A stretch of 35,653 nucleotides of DNA from Adhaeribacter aerolatus (GCF_007991635.1 NZ_BJYS01000056.1:1-35653), one strand, 5' to 3'. Shown: positions 26,158 through 35,411, counted from the first letter of the stretch. Notes: a model not told the origin generated them from the sequence alone. Numbers and translations are program-made.

Positions 26158-27393
26158 CTAAGCCGGCAATACACCGGCCTCCGTAAATTGGAGCGGTACC
26201 GCCAGCAAGGCCCGGAACTGTTTGTAGCCAGCTTTGCCCGGGAAATACGCGTGCAGAAATAAGATGGGTTCTCCATTTAAGCCGTTTACTACCGAAGGAT
26301 GGCCGGGTGCCCACCACGTTTTGGTAGACTGCAGAAACGGTTTTTGCATTTTCCGGTAAGGCCCTAGCGGCGAATCGGCCACCGCTACCCCAATCCCATA
26401 CTGGTCCGTCGAAAAATCGTTGCCGGCGTAAAACAAATAATACTGGTGGTTTTGCCGGGTTACCCACATGCCTTCTACCAGGTGCGCTTCCCAGGCCAGA
26501 TCGTTTTGAATAATTTTGGTGCGTTCTCCAACTAATCTGGTACCGTCAGCCGACAAAGGCTGGGCAAACATGGGCGTTTTCATAAACTGCATCACCTCCC
26601 GAATGGCCTCCTGAACCGGAGCAGGTTGCCTGGTTGCCAAAGCGGCCAGGTGGTCGTAAAATTGCGCGTAAACGGCTATCACCGCTTCAATTAATATTTG
26701 CTGAATTAAAAACCTTTCCATGGGTTCTAGCATTTTAGCCCAGGGCCAAAGGGTAATAATAAAAGAAGCGGTAAGCTGGTCTTCGGGGGTAGTAAAAAGC
26801 TCAGTTATTAATCCCGGATTTTCGTAAAGTAAATCGTTCAACCGGCCCGGCCACACATCGTTGTTGTCTTCTTTCCAGAAGAGATAAGCCTGTCCATCGT
26901 CCTGTACCAAAACATGCGGATCGATTACATTCCCGTTTAACACCGGTTCTGCTTCCGGAACAAAGGGCCCTTCGGGGCTTTCCGATTTAGCCAGGCCAAT
27001 GCAAAGTTCGCGGGTATGCTTGTCGCGCGCCACAAAATATACCCGAAACTCATTTTGTACCAGGTGCATTTCGGGTGCCCAAAAGTCACTAATCAGTTCA
27101 CCGTCGGCCGCCCAGGCGGGCTTTTTACCGGCCGGAAATACATAATTTACAAACTTCCAGTCAAGCAGATTGCGCGAGCGGAGAATCGGAAAAGAATCGG
27201 GCGCATCGTTCGAAGTAGCGAGCAAGTAATAACGGGGATCTTCTGCCGCACTTTTAGAATTAACCCGGAGCACCGCCGGATCGCCGTACCCGTAAAGCAT
27301 GCCGGAATGCAAATTTTCTTGCAGCACTTCCTGGTAGTTTATTTTAAAAGTGGGTTTTAAGTTTTCTGCCCGGCGGTTTTGGGGTAGGCGCAA
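26158..27393 (-). CDS. GH43-like glycosidase (main frame of a frameshifted gene)
   Basis: The longest intact frame (411 residues from a TTG) covers a five-bladed beta-propeller of the GH43/GH-F type, a family of xylosidases, arabinofuranosidases and arabinanases. Candidate catalytic residues are Asp38 in GYGDPAV (base), Asp158 in NVIDPHV (pKa modulator) and Glu307 in LVEGMW (acid). GHPSVV near 364 provides the conserved metal-site-type His. Between blades, residues 185-275 form a long helical insertion unusual for the fold. The TTG start is doubtful: the same frame continues upstream as coding-like sequence (HQVYLDFFERLS) and the true 5' end lies in other frames. There is no signal peptide in this frame. 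It lies upstream of the MFS gene on the same strand and divergent from the second susC. Confidence 0.82.
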   Translation of the reverse strand: MRLPQNRRAENLKPTFKINYQEVLQENLHSGMLYGYGDPAVLRVNSKSAAEDPRYYLLATSNDAPDSFPILRSRNLLDWKFVNYVFPAGKKPAWAADGELISDFWAPEMHLVQNEFRVYFVARDKHTRELCIGLAKSESPEGPFVPEAEPVLNGNVIDPHVLVQDDGQAYLFWKEDNNDVWPGRLNDLLYENPGLITELFTTPEDQLTASFIITLWPWAKMLEPMERFLIQQILIEAVIAVYAQFYDHLAALATRQPAPVQEAIREVMQFMKTPMFAQPLSADGTRLVGERTKIIQNDLAWEAHLVEGMWVTRQNHQYYLFYAGNDFSTDQYGIGVAVADSPLGPYRKMQKPFLQSTKTWWAPGHPSVVNGLNGEPILFLHAYFPGKAGYKQFRALLAVPLQFTEAGVLPA

Positions 27394-27786
27394 GCCAAAG
27401 TCGGTGGATAATCTTTCGAAAAAATCGAGGTAAACCTGGTGTTCCTTGCCCGATAATTTGTACCGGCAGGTCTTTTGGGCTTTGGTTTGCGGGGTCCGGA
27501 CCGGTAACTTCGAAAGTATGATTATTAATATAGCCTTCTGTTGCTTCTCCTATAACTACGGTAAACTTAAAAGGAGCACCTAAAGGAGAATCCAGCGCAA
27601 TTTTGTCGACGATGGTTGAATCTGATTTTACTTTCATTTGAATATTCTGCTCCATAGTGGTACACCCGTAACCCTTTACCATCCAGGTTAATTCGGCTGC
27701 ATTAATCCGGAAGTCACTTATAATTAAAAACAGGTGTTTAGGTTTCAATAACTAACGCCGGTGATGTTAAAAATTACTTTATCCAT
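27394..27786 (-). pseudogene. Displaced 5' part of the GH43-like gene
   Basis: Coding-like sequence continues upstream of the GH43 frame but changes frame. The segment from about 27745 to 27473 reads in another frame: ISDFRINAAELTWMVKGYGC, then a beta-rich stretch with LGAPFKFTVVIGEATEGYIN. Removing one A from the AAAA run at 27473-27476 (antisense of TTTT) joins it to the GH43 frame as NQSPK-TCRYKLSGKEHQVYLDFF. Further upstream an ATG at 27784-27786 reads MDKVIFNITGVSY then TGA; adding one base near 27747 would join it to the next frame. The restored product would be about 540 residues with an extra N-terminal domain of roughly 130. Either the gene is decaying or the assembly has homopolymer errors. 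Confidence 0.55.
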
Positions 27787-28361
27787 GATTTCATATTTAT
27801 CAATGAGTGCCGCTTTATTAATGGCTCCTCTATAAAAACAGGGTAAATCTTTTTTTTTCTAATTTTAATCTCTATTTTCGGGTACGTACACAATGGGGCG
27901 AGTCGGTTAAGGTAAACTAAAAGCGTTCTATTTAATGGAAGGAGAGCCATTTTTTACATCATCATTTGGCTAGTCTTAGTTTTCACTTTAATGAATTATA
28001 ATAAAAAGAGGCTTGGTTTCCTTTAGGCTGTCAGAATAACCTTTAAAACTTTTTCATCAAGGTTTTACCGTGAGAGATTCCGGGAAAGTTGAGTTCCGTT
28101 TTATTTCCGGGTACGTGCCCGGTAATATTTATGCTTCAGACCAAAGCTACATTTGATAGGTCATGCATAAGATGAAGAAGTGGAGAGGTCCCTTCAGGTT
28201 TGGGTAGGCAAACCTAACTGTACCTGGAAAAAGATAGCAGTGAGCCTAGTTTTCGGTTTATTCCGGAAGAATTGGCTAGTGCATACCAGAATATGAACCA
28301 TAAAAATGAATAATCTTAAATAATGCGCACCTAAATTTTTAATATATCTAACAAGTTAATT
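27787..28361. promoter_or_regulatory. Divergent control region before second SusC
   Basis: About 575 bases without a credible gene. TACATTTG (28148-28155) fits the TAnnTTTG -7 box and would give a leader of about 200 bases before the SusC ATG. CGGGTACGT occurs twice, at 27879-27887 and 28108-28116; the second copy is part of the near-palindrome CCGGGTACGTGCCCGG (28107-28122), just upstream of the box, where an activator or repressor could bind. Downstream, AGGTTTG/CAAACCT (28196-28202 and 28209-28215) can form a leader hairpin. No regulator gene is adjacent. Confidence 0.45.
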
Positions 28362-31300
28362 ATGAAAAAATATTACCGAGAATTTCAGGTTTTTAAGCTA
28401 CTCCTGCTGTTGCTGCTAGGTTTACCCGGGCAATTACTGGCGCAATCCACTACCATTTCCGGTACCGTCCGGTCTGCCACCGACCAGCAAATATTGCCCG
28501 GTGTAACGGTAGCGGTTAAAAATACCCAAATGGGCACCACCACCGACGAAAGAGGCCGCTACCAAATTCCGGAGGTTCCTAATAATGCAGTTCTGGTATT
28601 TTCTTTTGTGGGTTTTAAAAGCCTGGAGCGGCCGGTAGGCAGCAATACCACGTTGGATGTAACCCTGGAAGAAGATAATGCCCAACTGGAAGAGGTAGTG
28701 GTAGTGGGCTACGGTACGCAGAAGAAAAGAGAAGTGACGGGGGCGGTGGCTTCCATTAAATCCGAAGATATTACCAAAGTAGCTACCAACAGTTTTACCT
28801 CGGCCATTCAGGGTAAAGTGCCGGGCGTGTTCATCGCCCAAACCAGCGGTGCGCCGGGTGGTTCTGCTTCGGTCAGAATCCGGGGGGTAGGTACTACGGG
28901 GGGCAACGAACCTTTGTACGTAGTAGATGGCATGCCTTTGGGCGGCGGCAGTATGGGTATTAGTGGCAGTTCCGATCGAGTTGACGGCCTTTCGGTAATT
29001 AACCCGAACGATATCGAATCGATTGAGGTATTGAAGGACGCGGCCGCAGCGGCTATTTACGGTGCCCGGGCAGCTAACGGCGTAATATTAATTACTACCA
29101 AACGGGGTAAAGAAGGCCAGGCCAAAGTAAGTCTGGATGCTTATACCGGGGTGCAGCAACTCTGGAAAAAACCGGAATTTTTGAACGCTCAGGAATTTAC
29201 CACCCTGGCCAACGAATTATATACCAATTCCGGTATGACGCCTAACCCCGAATGGGCCAATCCGGCTTCGTTTGGCGAAGGTACCAACTGGATTGACCAG
29301 GTTTTCCGGACAGCGCCCGTTCAGAATTACGATGTGAGCGTGAACGGCGGTACGCAAAAATTGAAAGGCGCTCTTTCGCTGGGCTACCGCGATCAGGAAG
29401 GTACCATTATGGAAACCTGGTACAAGCGCTACACTGGCCGGGCTTCGGCCGATTTACAAGCCAACGATAAACTTAGTTTTGGCAGCTCCTTGTCTTTTTC
29501 TTACTCCCAGGCCAAAGGTCAGCAAAACCAGGATCTACGGATAGGTATTTTTAACCTGGCGCAACAGTTTTATCCTACCCTGGGCCGCGAAGATGTGGTA
29601 AACGGTTCGTCGGCTTATTATACCACGCAGGGCGATAATCCGTACCTCCGCGCCAAATCAATCGATAACCAGGTAAATAATTTTCGGGTGTTTGGCAACG
29701 CCTTTGGGGTTTACGAAATTATTCCGGGTTTAAAATTCAGAAGCAGTGTAGGCCTGGATGTAAATAATAACCGTGCCAGCACCTGGGAACCCCGCGCCGA
29801 ACGCGGCCATTACCGCAACCTGCAGGCTACCCTCGGCGAAACTTATACCCAGGGCTTAAACTGGTTACTCGAAAATACCCTTTCTTATACAAAAGTTTTC
29901 GGCGAACATTCGGTGTCGGCGGTGGTAGGCCAAACTGCCCAGAATAATAATAACAACTGGGTTTCCGTAACGGCCCGCGAGTATCAGAACGAGCAGATAA
30001 GGGTAATTAACAGCAGCAACGAAAACAACCGGCGGGCCAGCGGTACCGGCAGCGAATATACCCTGGCTTCTTACCTGGCACGGGTAAATTATGCATTCAA
30101 AGACCGGTATTTGCTTTCGGCCAGTATCCGCCGCGACGGTTCTTCTAATTTCGGGCCAAATAACAAATGGGGCAATTTCCCTTCGGTTTCAGCCGGCTGG
30201 AATATTACCGAAGAAAGCTTTATGCAGCAGCAAACGTTTATTAGTAACTTAAAAATAAGAGGAAGCTGGGGACGGCTTGGCAACGATGCCATTACGCCTT
30301 TTGGTTATTTAAGCACCATCCGCTTAGGTACGGTTAACGATAATTATGTGCTGGGGCTTAACCAAGGTTTGGTAATCGGGGCCACCATGTCTAAGCCGGG
30401 TAACCCGGATTTGAAATGGGAAACCAGCGAGCAAACCAATATCGGCATCGAGGCCTCTTTCCTGAATAACCGCATTTATTTAACTTCTGATTATTATATT
30501 AAAAATACGAAGGATATGTTAATCAGCCTGCCGGTTTCAATAGAGGCTGGTTTCCAGAGTGCGCCTTCTATTAACGGTGGTAAAGTGCAGAACAAAGGCC
30601 TGGAATTATTACTTGGTTATCAGAACGATATTGGCGCCTTTCATTTTGATGTAAGTGGTAACCTGGCTACTTTAAGAAACGAGGTGATGAGCTTAGGCGT
30701 AGGGCAGCCGATTACCGGGCCATCTGTTACGAATTATTTTACCGTAAATGCTACTTATACCGAGGTAGGGCAACCCATCGGGTATTTCCGGGGCTTTATC
30801 GTGGATGGTATTTACCAGACCAACGACGAGGTAAATAAAACCCTGCAACCCAATGCCGTAGCCGGCGATTTCAAATTCCGCGATATCAACGGCGACAATG
30901 TACTGTCGGATGCCGACCGCGTTAAGATTGGCAATCCGTGGCCAACCCTTATGTACGGCAGCAATATTGATATGTCTTACAAAGGCTTCGATCTAAATAT
31001 TATGCTGCAAGGCGTGGCCGGCAACGATATTTTTCACGCCAACAAAAGGTCTGCCTATCCGCTTAAATACTTTGGTGGTACCGGCGTGGTAAACGGTTCT
31101 AAAAATGTTTTAAACCGCTGGACGCCTGGTAGCGGCCGGAACGATGTGCCCCGCCTGGCTTATACCGATTCGAACGGAAACTTTGGCAACAGTTCCTCTT
31201 TTTACGTGGAAGACGGCGATTATATGCGCATCCGGAACCTGACCCTGGGTTACCGCTTACCGGGAGACCTTATCCGCAAGACGGGTCTGGTTCAAAATGC

Positions 31301-31457
31301 CCGCATCTATGTAAATGCGCAGAACCTGTTCACCTTTACCAAATATTCCGGCTTCGACCCCGAAGTGGGCAGCACCAACCCCATGATGGCCGGTATCGAC
31401 GATGGCGTTTATCCGCAGCCCAGAACCCTGATGGTGGGTGTTAATTTAAGTTTTTAA
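28362..31457 (+). CDS. SusC/RagA-family TonB-linked outer-membrane transporter (second pair)
   Basis: 1031 residues: signal peptide (Leu-rich core, cleavage after LLAQ near residue 28), carboxypeptidase-regulatory-like domain beginning ISGTVRSATDQQILPGVTV, SusC box EEVVVVGYGTQKKREVTGA, plug domain with LYVVDGMPLGGG and IEVLKDAAAAAIYGARAANG, then the barrel ending in LMVGVNLSF. It lacks an STN domain, so it is not a signalling transducer. Compared with the first SusC it has the regular spacing between signal peptide and N-terminal domain. It heads a three-gene run with SusD (28 bases on) and a two-domain esterase, divergent from the GH43-like gene. Confidence 0.97.
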   Translation: MKKYYREFQVFKLLLLLLLGLPGQLLAQSTTISGTVRSATDQQILPGVTVAVKNTQMGTTTDERGRYQIPEVPNNAVLVFSFVGFKSLERPVGSNTTLDVTLEEDNAQLEEVVVVGYGTQKKREVTGAVASIKSEDITKVATNSFTSAIQGKVPGVFIAQTSGAPGGSASVRIRGVGTTGGNEPLYVVDGMPLGGGSMGISGSSDRVDGLSVINPNDIESIEVLKDAAAAAIYGARAANGVILITTKRGKEGQAKVSLDAYTGVQQLWKKPEFLNAQEFTTLANELYTNSGMTPNPEWANPASFGEGTNWIDQVFRTAPVQNYDVSVNGGTQKLKGALSLGYRDQEGTIMETWYKRYTGRASADLQANDKLSFGSSLSFSYSQAKGQQNQDLRIGIFNLAQQFYPTLGREDVVNGSSAYYTTQGDNPYLRAKSIDNQVNNFRVFGNAFGVYEIIPGLKFRSSVGLDVNNNRASTWEPRAERGHYRNLQATLGETYTQGLNWLLENTLSYTKVFGEHSVSAVVGQTAQNNNNNWVSVTAREYQNEQIRVINSSNENNRRASGTGSEYTLASYLARVNYAFKDRYLLSASIRRDGSSNFGPNNKWGNFPSVSAGWNITEESFMQQQTFISNLKIRGSWGRLGNDAITPFGYLSTIRLGTVNDNYVLGLNQGLVIGATMSKPGNPDLKWETSEQTNIGIEASFLNNRIYLTSDYYIKNTKDMLISLPVSIEAGFQSAPSINGGKVQNKGLELLLGYQNDIGAFHFDVSGNLATLRNEVMSLGVGQPITGPSVTNYFTVNATYTEVGQPIGYFRGFIVDGIYQTNDEVNKTLQPNAVAGDFKFRDINGDNVLSDADRVKIGNPWPTLMYGSNIDMSYKGFDLNIMLQGVAGNDIFHANKRSAYPLKYFGGTGVVNGSKNVLNRWTPGSGRNDVPRLAYTDSNGNFGNSSSFYVEDGDYMRIRNLTLGYRLPGDLIRKTGLVQNARIYVNAQNLFTFTKYSGFDPEVGSTNPMMAGIDDGVYPQPRTLMVGVNLSF

Positions 31458-31485
31458 GCAGGTATTTATTTTAAATAAAACAGAT

Positions 31486-33009
31486 ATGAAAATATTAAGT
31501 ATACGTTTGGCTTGTGCTTTTTTGCTGGCCACCACCGCCTCTTGCAGCGAAGACTTTTTAACCCTGCAGCCCAAAGACGTACTAACCGATGCTAACTTTT
31601 TCCTGACAGAGTCGGATGCCCAGGCCGCTTTAATTGGGGTGTATGATAACCTGCAGAAAGAGCCCACCTTTACCAACTTTGCCGATGCCGCCGAGATAGA
31701 ATGGGCCATGAGCGGCGATATGTACGAAATGGACGGTTCGGCCGCCCGCATCGAGATTCACTCTTTAAATTTGCCGGCCAGCAATACCATTATTACCAAT
31801 ATGTACAGCGGTGCTTACCAGGGAATTGGGCGCGCTAATATGGTGATAAACCGGGTAAGCAAAATGGACCAACTGCCGGCCGACACCAAAAACTTAATTC
31901 TGGGACAGGCTAAGTTTTTACGCGGGTTGTTTTATTACCGGCTGGCAAATTATTTTGGCGGGGTGCCGCTGGTAATAGATGAGCTCAATGCCTCCTCCAA
32001 ACTGGATATTCCCCGTGCTTCGGTAGAAGATACCTGGAAACAGATTGAGGCCGACTTGAAAGAGGCAGCGGCGGTTTTACCCGCCAACTGGACGAATAAT
32101 GCCGATAAGGGCCGGGCCACCAAAACGGCCGCTTTGGGTTTTCTGGTAAAAGCCAGTTTGTGGCAGCAAAAGTGGGACGATGCCGCGAAATACAGCGAAG
32201 AAATAATGGCGACCAAGGTGCATGATTTGCTGCCTAATTACCGCGATGTATTCCGGGAATCGAACGAAAATAACAAGGAGATTTTATTTTCCACGCAGTT
32301 CCGGGCTTCGGTAGATGCCGAAGGAAACAACCTGGTAAAAAGAACCGCGCCACGGGGTGCCCCTTCGGAATTTACCGGCAGCGCTGCCTGGAGTAATTTC
32401 GTGCCGCAGCCCCAGTGGGTAAACGCTTTCGAAAAAGACCAAACCGGCAAAATAAAAGATCGTCGTTACTGGCAGGGTATTATTGGGCCCGGCGAAGCGC
32501 ACCAGGATATGCCGAATTTTGTAATGCCGGTAAATGTGCCGGCTGGCTGGTCCCGGACCGGATTTATTGTTACCAAATATTGGGAAGCGCCCACTTTAAA
32601 TAACGGCGGTGTAAATGCGCCTATTTTGCGTTTTGCCGAAGCTTTGCTAAATTATGCCGAAGCGCTGAACGAAACCGGCCGTTCGGAAGAAGCCATGCGC
32701 CAGGTAAACCGGGTGCGGGTACGGGCCGGCTTAACCGAAAAACCGCTGTCGCTGACTAAAGCAGAAGTATTGGATGCTATTTTTTACGAGCGGCGGATGG
32801 AATTTATCTGGGAACCCACCGGGGCATTCTCGGATCTGAACCGTCGCGGCCGGTTTATTGATTTTATCCGGAACAACCGCGCTAACTTTAGCCAACTGGG
32901 AGTAGATAAAAAGCCCTGGCTCGCTACCACCCCCATCCGTCTGCCTATTCCGCGCGAAGCCTGGAACCGCAATAAATCGTTGGAGCAAAACCCGCATTAT
33001 ACTTTCTAA
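31486..33009 (+). CDS. SusD/RagB-family surface lipoprotein (second pair)
   Basis: 507 residues with signal peptide and lipobox TASC (Cys20) followed by SEDFL, an acidic surface-export tag. Canonical landmarks are SEDFLTLQPKDVLTDANFF, LGQAKFLRGLFYYRLANYFG with GVPLVIDE, the C-terminal LRFAEALLNYAEALNETGR, RVRVRAGL, and YERRMEFIWEPTGAFSDLNR, ending LPIPREAWNRNKSLEQNPHY. It pairs with the preceding SusC as the glycan-capturing lid. The first-pair SusD differs markedly in sequence, so the two pairs probably bind different ligands. The esterase gene follows after 20 bases. Confidence 0.97.
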   Translation: MKILSIRLACAFLLATTASCSEDFLTLQPKDVLTDANFFLTESDAQAALIGVYDNLQKEPTFTNFADAAEIEWAMSGDMYEMDGSAARIEIHSLNLPASNTIITNMYSGAYQGIGRANMVINRVSKMDQLPADTKNLILGQAKFLRGLFYYRLANYFGGVPLVIDELNASSKLDIPRASVEDTWKQIEADLKEAAAVLPANWTNNADKGRATKTAALGFLVKASLWQQKWDDAAKYSEEIMATKVHDLLPNYRDVFRESNENNKEILFSTQFRASVDAEGNNLVKRTAPRGAPSEFTGSAAWSNFVPQPQWVNAFEKDQTGKIKDRRYWQGIIGPGEAHQDMPNFVMPVNVPAGWSRTGFIVTKYWEAPTLNNGGVNAPILRFAEALLNYAEALNETGRSEEAMRQVNRVRVRAGLTEKPLSLTKAEVLDAIFYERRMEFIWEPTGAFSDLNRRGRFIDFIRNNRANFSQLGVDKKPWLATTPIRLPIPREAWNRNKSLEQNPHYTF

Positions 33010-33029
33010 ATATTTAAAACAGCACGAAG

Positions 33030-35411
33030 GTGGTCCGAAATAGTAAAATAAATTTGCTGCTTTTTTTATCGGTCATATTTTTACTGGAAGGGTCGCTGGT
33101 AATGGCCCAGGGAAGAAAAAAACCGCAGCAAGAATATTTAAAAGATATTCTGCAAATTAACGTGGCCCAGGACCACCGTCATGCCATTAGCCGGCGAATA
33201 ACCGTCCAGGATAGTACCTGGCTCGACTGGCTGCACCGCACCGGCGAATTGCCGCCGGATTTTGATAAAATGCCCTCCCGGCCTTTTTTACCCGAACCCT
33301 TAACTATCCTGAAAAACGGTAAAGATTATCCGGTGAAAACGCCGGCCGAATGGCAGGAAAAACGGGAATGGATAAAAGAGCAATTCCAATATTGGATTTC
33401 GGGTAAGGTGCCACCGGCCCCGGATAACCTGCAAGTAAAGGTACTGTCGGATAAAAAGGAAGGCACGGTGCGGATACAAACCATTCTGCTGCGTTTCGGC
33501 CCCGACCACAAAGCCCAAATGACCCTGGAACTGATGATTCTGGAAGGTACCGGGCCGTTGCCGGTTTTTATGACCCAATGGACCCACCGGAACTGGGCGC
33601 AGTTAGCGGTAAGAAGAGGTTATATTGGTTGTGTGTATGCCGCGGCCGATTCGAAAGACGATACCCAGGCTTACCAGCAACTTTACCCCGGCTATGATTT
33701 TACCGCTTTGATGCGCCGCGCCTGGGGGGCCTCCCGTGTGGTAGATTATTTATTAACCCGTCCGGAAGTAAATAAAAACCAGATTGCCATCACCGGGCAT
33801 TCCCGCAACGGCAAACAATCGCTTTGGGCTGCGGCTTTCGATGACCGCATTGCGGCGGTAATTACCAGCAGCTGCGGCACCGGGGGCATTACGCCTTTCC
33901 GTTACAGCGACCCCCAGTATTGCAACCAAACCATCGATGATATCTGCTCGAACGCCGCCCATTGGTTCCATCCGCGCCTGCGCTTTTTCTTTGGCCGTGA
34001 AGACAAATTGCCCATCGACCAGAATTTATTATTAGCCCTGATTGCGCCCCGGGCGCTGTTAATGCATTATTCTATTGTAGAAAGGCAGCTGAATCCCTGG
34101 GCCAACGAGCAAACGTACCAGTCGGTAAAAAAGGTTTATGGGTTTTTAGGAGCGGAAGAAAAGATTGGCGTACTAACCCGCATGGGAGAACACGCCGTAG
34201 CTACCCGCGATGTAGAAAAAACCATTGATTACCTGGATATTCAGTTTAAAAGAAGCCGGCAGCCCTGGGTAAATAACTTATATTATAATTACACTTTCGA
34301 GGACTGGCAAAAGAACAACGGCCACTTAGTAACCGCCAAACCCAGCCCGGTTGTATTGCAGAAAAAATATGCCGATACAACTGCTTATCAAGCGCAACGA
34401 AAAGAAATTCTGAACCGGTTAAACTGGTTGCTTGGGCCGGAACCAAGCGGGGTAAAACCAGCCGAAGTTGCCCCCACCGATTTATCGCGGGTAGATTGGA
34501 TTGACGGCATTACAGGCCGGCCCAAGGTATCCGGAGCAAAAGTGGTGCATATCGGGCCCTACACGGCTATCGGCGATCATTTGAGTGGCATGTTATATCT
34601 TCCGGAAAAAGCGGCTAATGGGCAACCGAACCAGCCTACTGGTAAAGTGCCGGTGGTTATATATTTGCACCAATATGCTTACGCGCATGGCTTTGCTTTT
34701 GGGTATGATAAAGAACGGGGCAACGGCAATAGTAAATTATTTCAGGACCTGATTAATCGGGGCATTGCCGTGTTTGCCATGGATATGTTCGGTTTCGGCA
34801 CCCGCAACCAGGAGGCACCCTATTTTTACCAGCGGTTCCCGGCCTGGTCGAAAATGGGGAAAATGGTGAGCGATGTAAAAGCTTGCGTAGATGCCCTGGA
34901 AACTTTTGCTACGATTGATAAAAGTAAAATATTTTTGTTAGGCAACACCATTGGTGGCAGTGTGGCCATTATGGCCGCGGCCCAGGACTCCCGCATTGCC
35001 GGCGTAGCCGCCGTAGCTGCTTTTTCGCCCTGGCGGAAGAGTAATGCGCAATACGAAAGCCTCCGTAATTATTCGCACCTGCACGGCTTTATGCCCCGGT
35101 TAGGCTTTTACGCCGGACAGCCGGCTACCGCACCCGTTGATTTTGCCGAAATAATGTCCTGTATTGCCCCGCGACCGCTGCTCCTGATTTCTCCCGAACT
35201 GGACAGGCACGCCGATTTAGCCGCGGTTAAACAATCTGTTCAGGCAGTAGCCGGCGTTTACCGGTTATACAACCAGCCGCAACACTTACAATTGCAAACA
35301 CCCCGCGAAATCAACCGCCTCACCACCGCCATGCACCCATATATTACCGCCTTTTTCAAAAGTATCTCCTCTAAACCGGTACCAGGTACCAGCGAAGGAG
35401 CCGGCAGGTAA
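33030..35411 (+). CDS. Two-domain esterase: CE15-like plus alpha/beta hydrolase
   Basis: 793 residues from GTG, with a signal peptide (hydrophobic core to about residue 26, ALA-like VMAQ), so probably periplasmic or outer-membrane facing. Domain 1 (about 60-410) resembles CE15 glucuronoyl esterases, which cut ester links between glucuronoxylan and lignin: nucleophile GHSRNGK (Ser258), APRALL near 340, and His388 in MGEHAVA. The glutamate 23 residues after the nucleophile in fungal CE15 is Ser281 here, so the acid must come from elsewhere. Domain 2 (about 420-780) resembles acetyl-xylan-esterase/dienelactone-hydrolase folds with IYLHQYAYAHG, DMFGFG, Asp725 and His752, but its elbow reads LLGNTIGG, with Thr640 where Ser is expected. 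It lies 20 bases after SusD, so it belongs to the second locus. Confidence 0.85.
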   Translation: MVRNSKINLLLFLSVIFLLEGSLVMAQGRKKPQQEYLKDILQINVAQDHRHAISRRITVQDSTWLDWLHRTGELPPDFDKMPSRPFLPEPLTILKNGKDYPVKTPAEWQEKREWIKEQFQYWISGKVPPAPDNLQVKVLSDKKEGTVRIQTILLRFGPDHKAQMTLELMILEGTGPLPVFMTQWTHRNWAQLAVRRGYIGCVYAAADSKDDTQAYQQLYPGYDFTALMRRAWGASRVVDYLLTRPEVNKNQIAITGHSRNGKQSLWAAAFDDRIAAVITSSCGTGGITPFRYSDPQYCNQTIDDICSNAAHWFHPRLRFFFGREDKLPIDQNLLLALIAPRALLMHYSIVERQLNPWANEQTYQSVKKVYGFLGAEEKIGVLTRMGEHAVATRDVEKTIDYLDIQFKRSRQPWVNNLYYNYTFEDWQKNNGHLVTAKPSPVVLQKKYADTTAYQAQRKEILNRLNWLLGPEPSGVKPAEVAPTDLSRVDWIDGITGRPKVSGAKVVHIGPYTAIGDHLSGMLYLPEKAANGQPNQPTGKVPVVIYLHQYAYAHGFAFGYDKERGNGNSKLFQDLINRGIAVFAMDMFGFGTRNQEAPYFYQRFPAWSKMGKMVSDVKACVDALETFATIDKSKIFLLGNTIGGSVAIMAAAQDSRIAGVAAVAAFSPWRKSNAQYESLRNYSHLHGFMPRLGFYAGQPATAPVDFAEIMSCIAPRPLLLISPELDRHADLAAVKQSVQAVAGVYRLYNQPQHLQLQTPREINRLTTAMHPYITAFFKSISSKPVPGTSEGAGR

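Noticed and set aside
27016-27360. 114-codon plus-strand frame opposite the GH43-like gene
   Set aside because: It lies antisense to the beginning of the GH43 propeller, which has the catalytic motifs; no independent support.
28196-28240. Riboswitch-like leader before the second SusC
   Set aside because: There is a small AGGTTTG/CAAACCT hairpin, but no sequence pattern of any riboswitch class that I recognise.
19861-31457. SusC proteins acting as sigma/anti-sigma signalling transducers
   Set aside because: Both lack an N-terminal STN domain, and no sigma or anti-sigma gene is adjacent.
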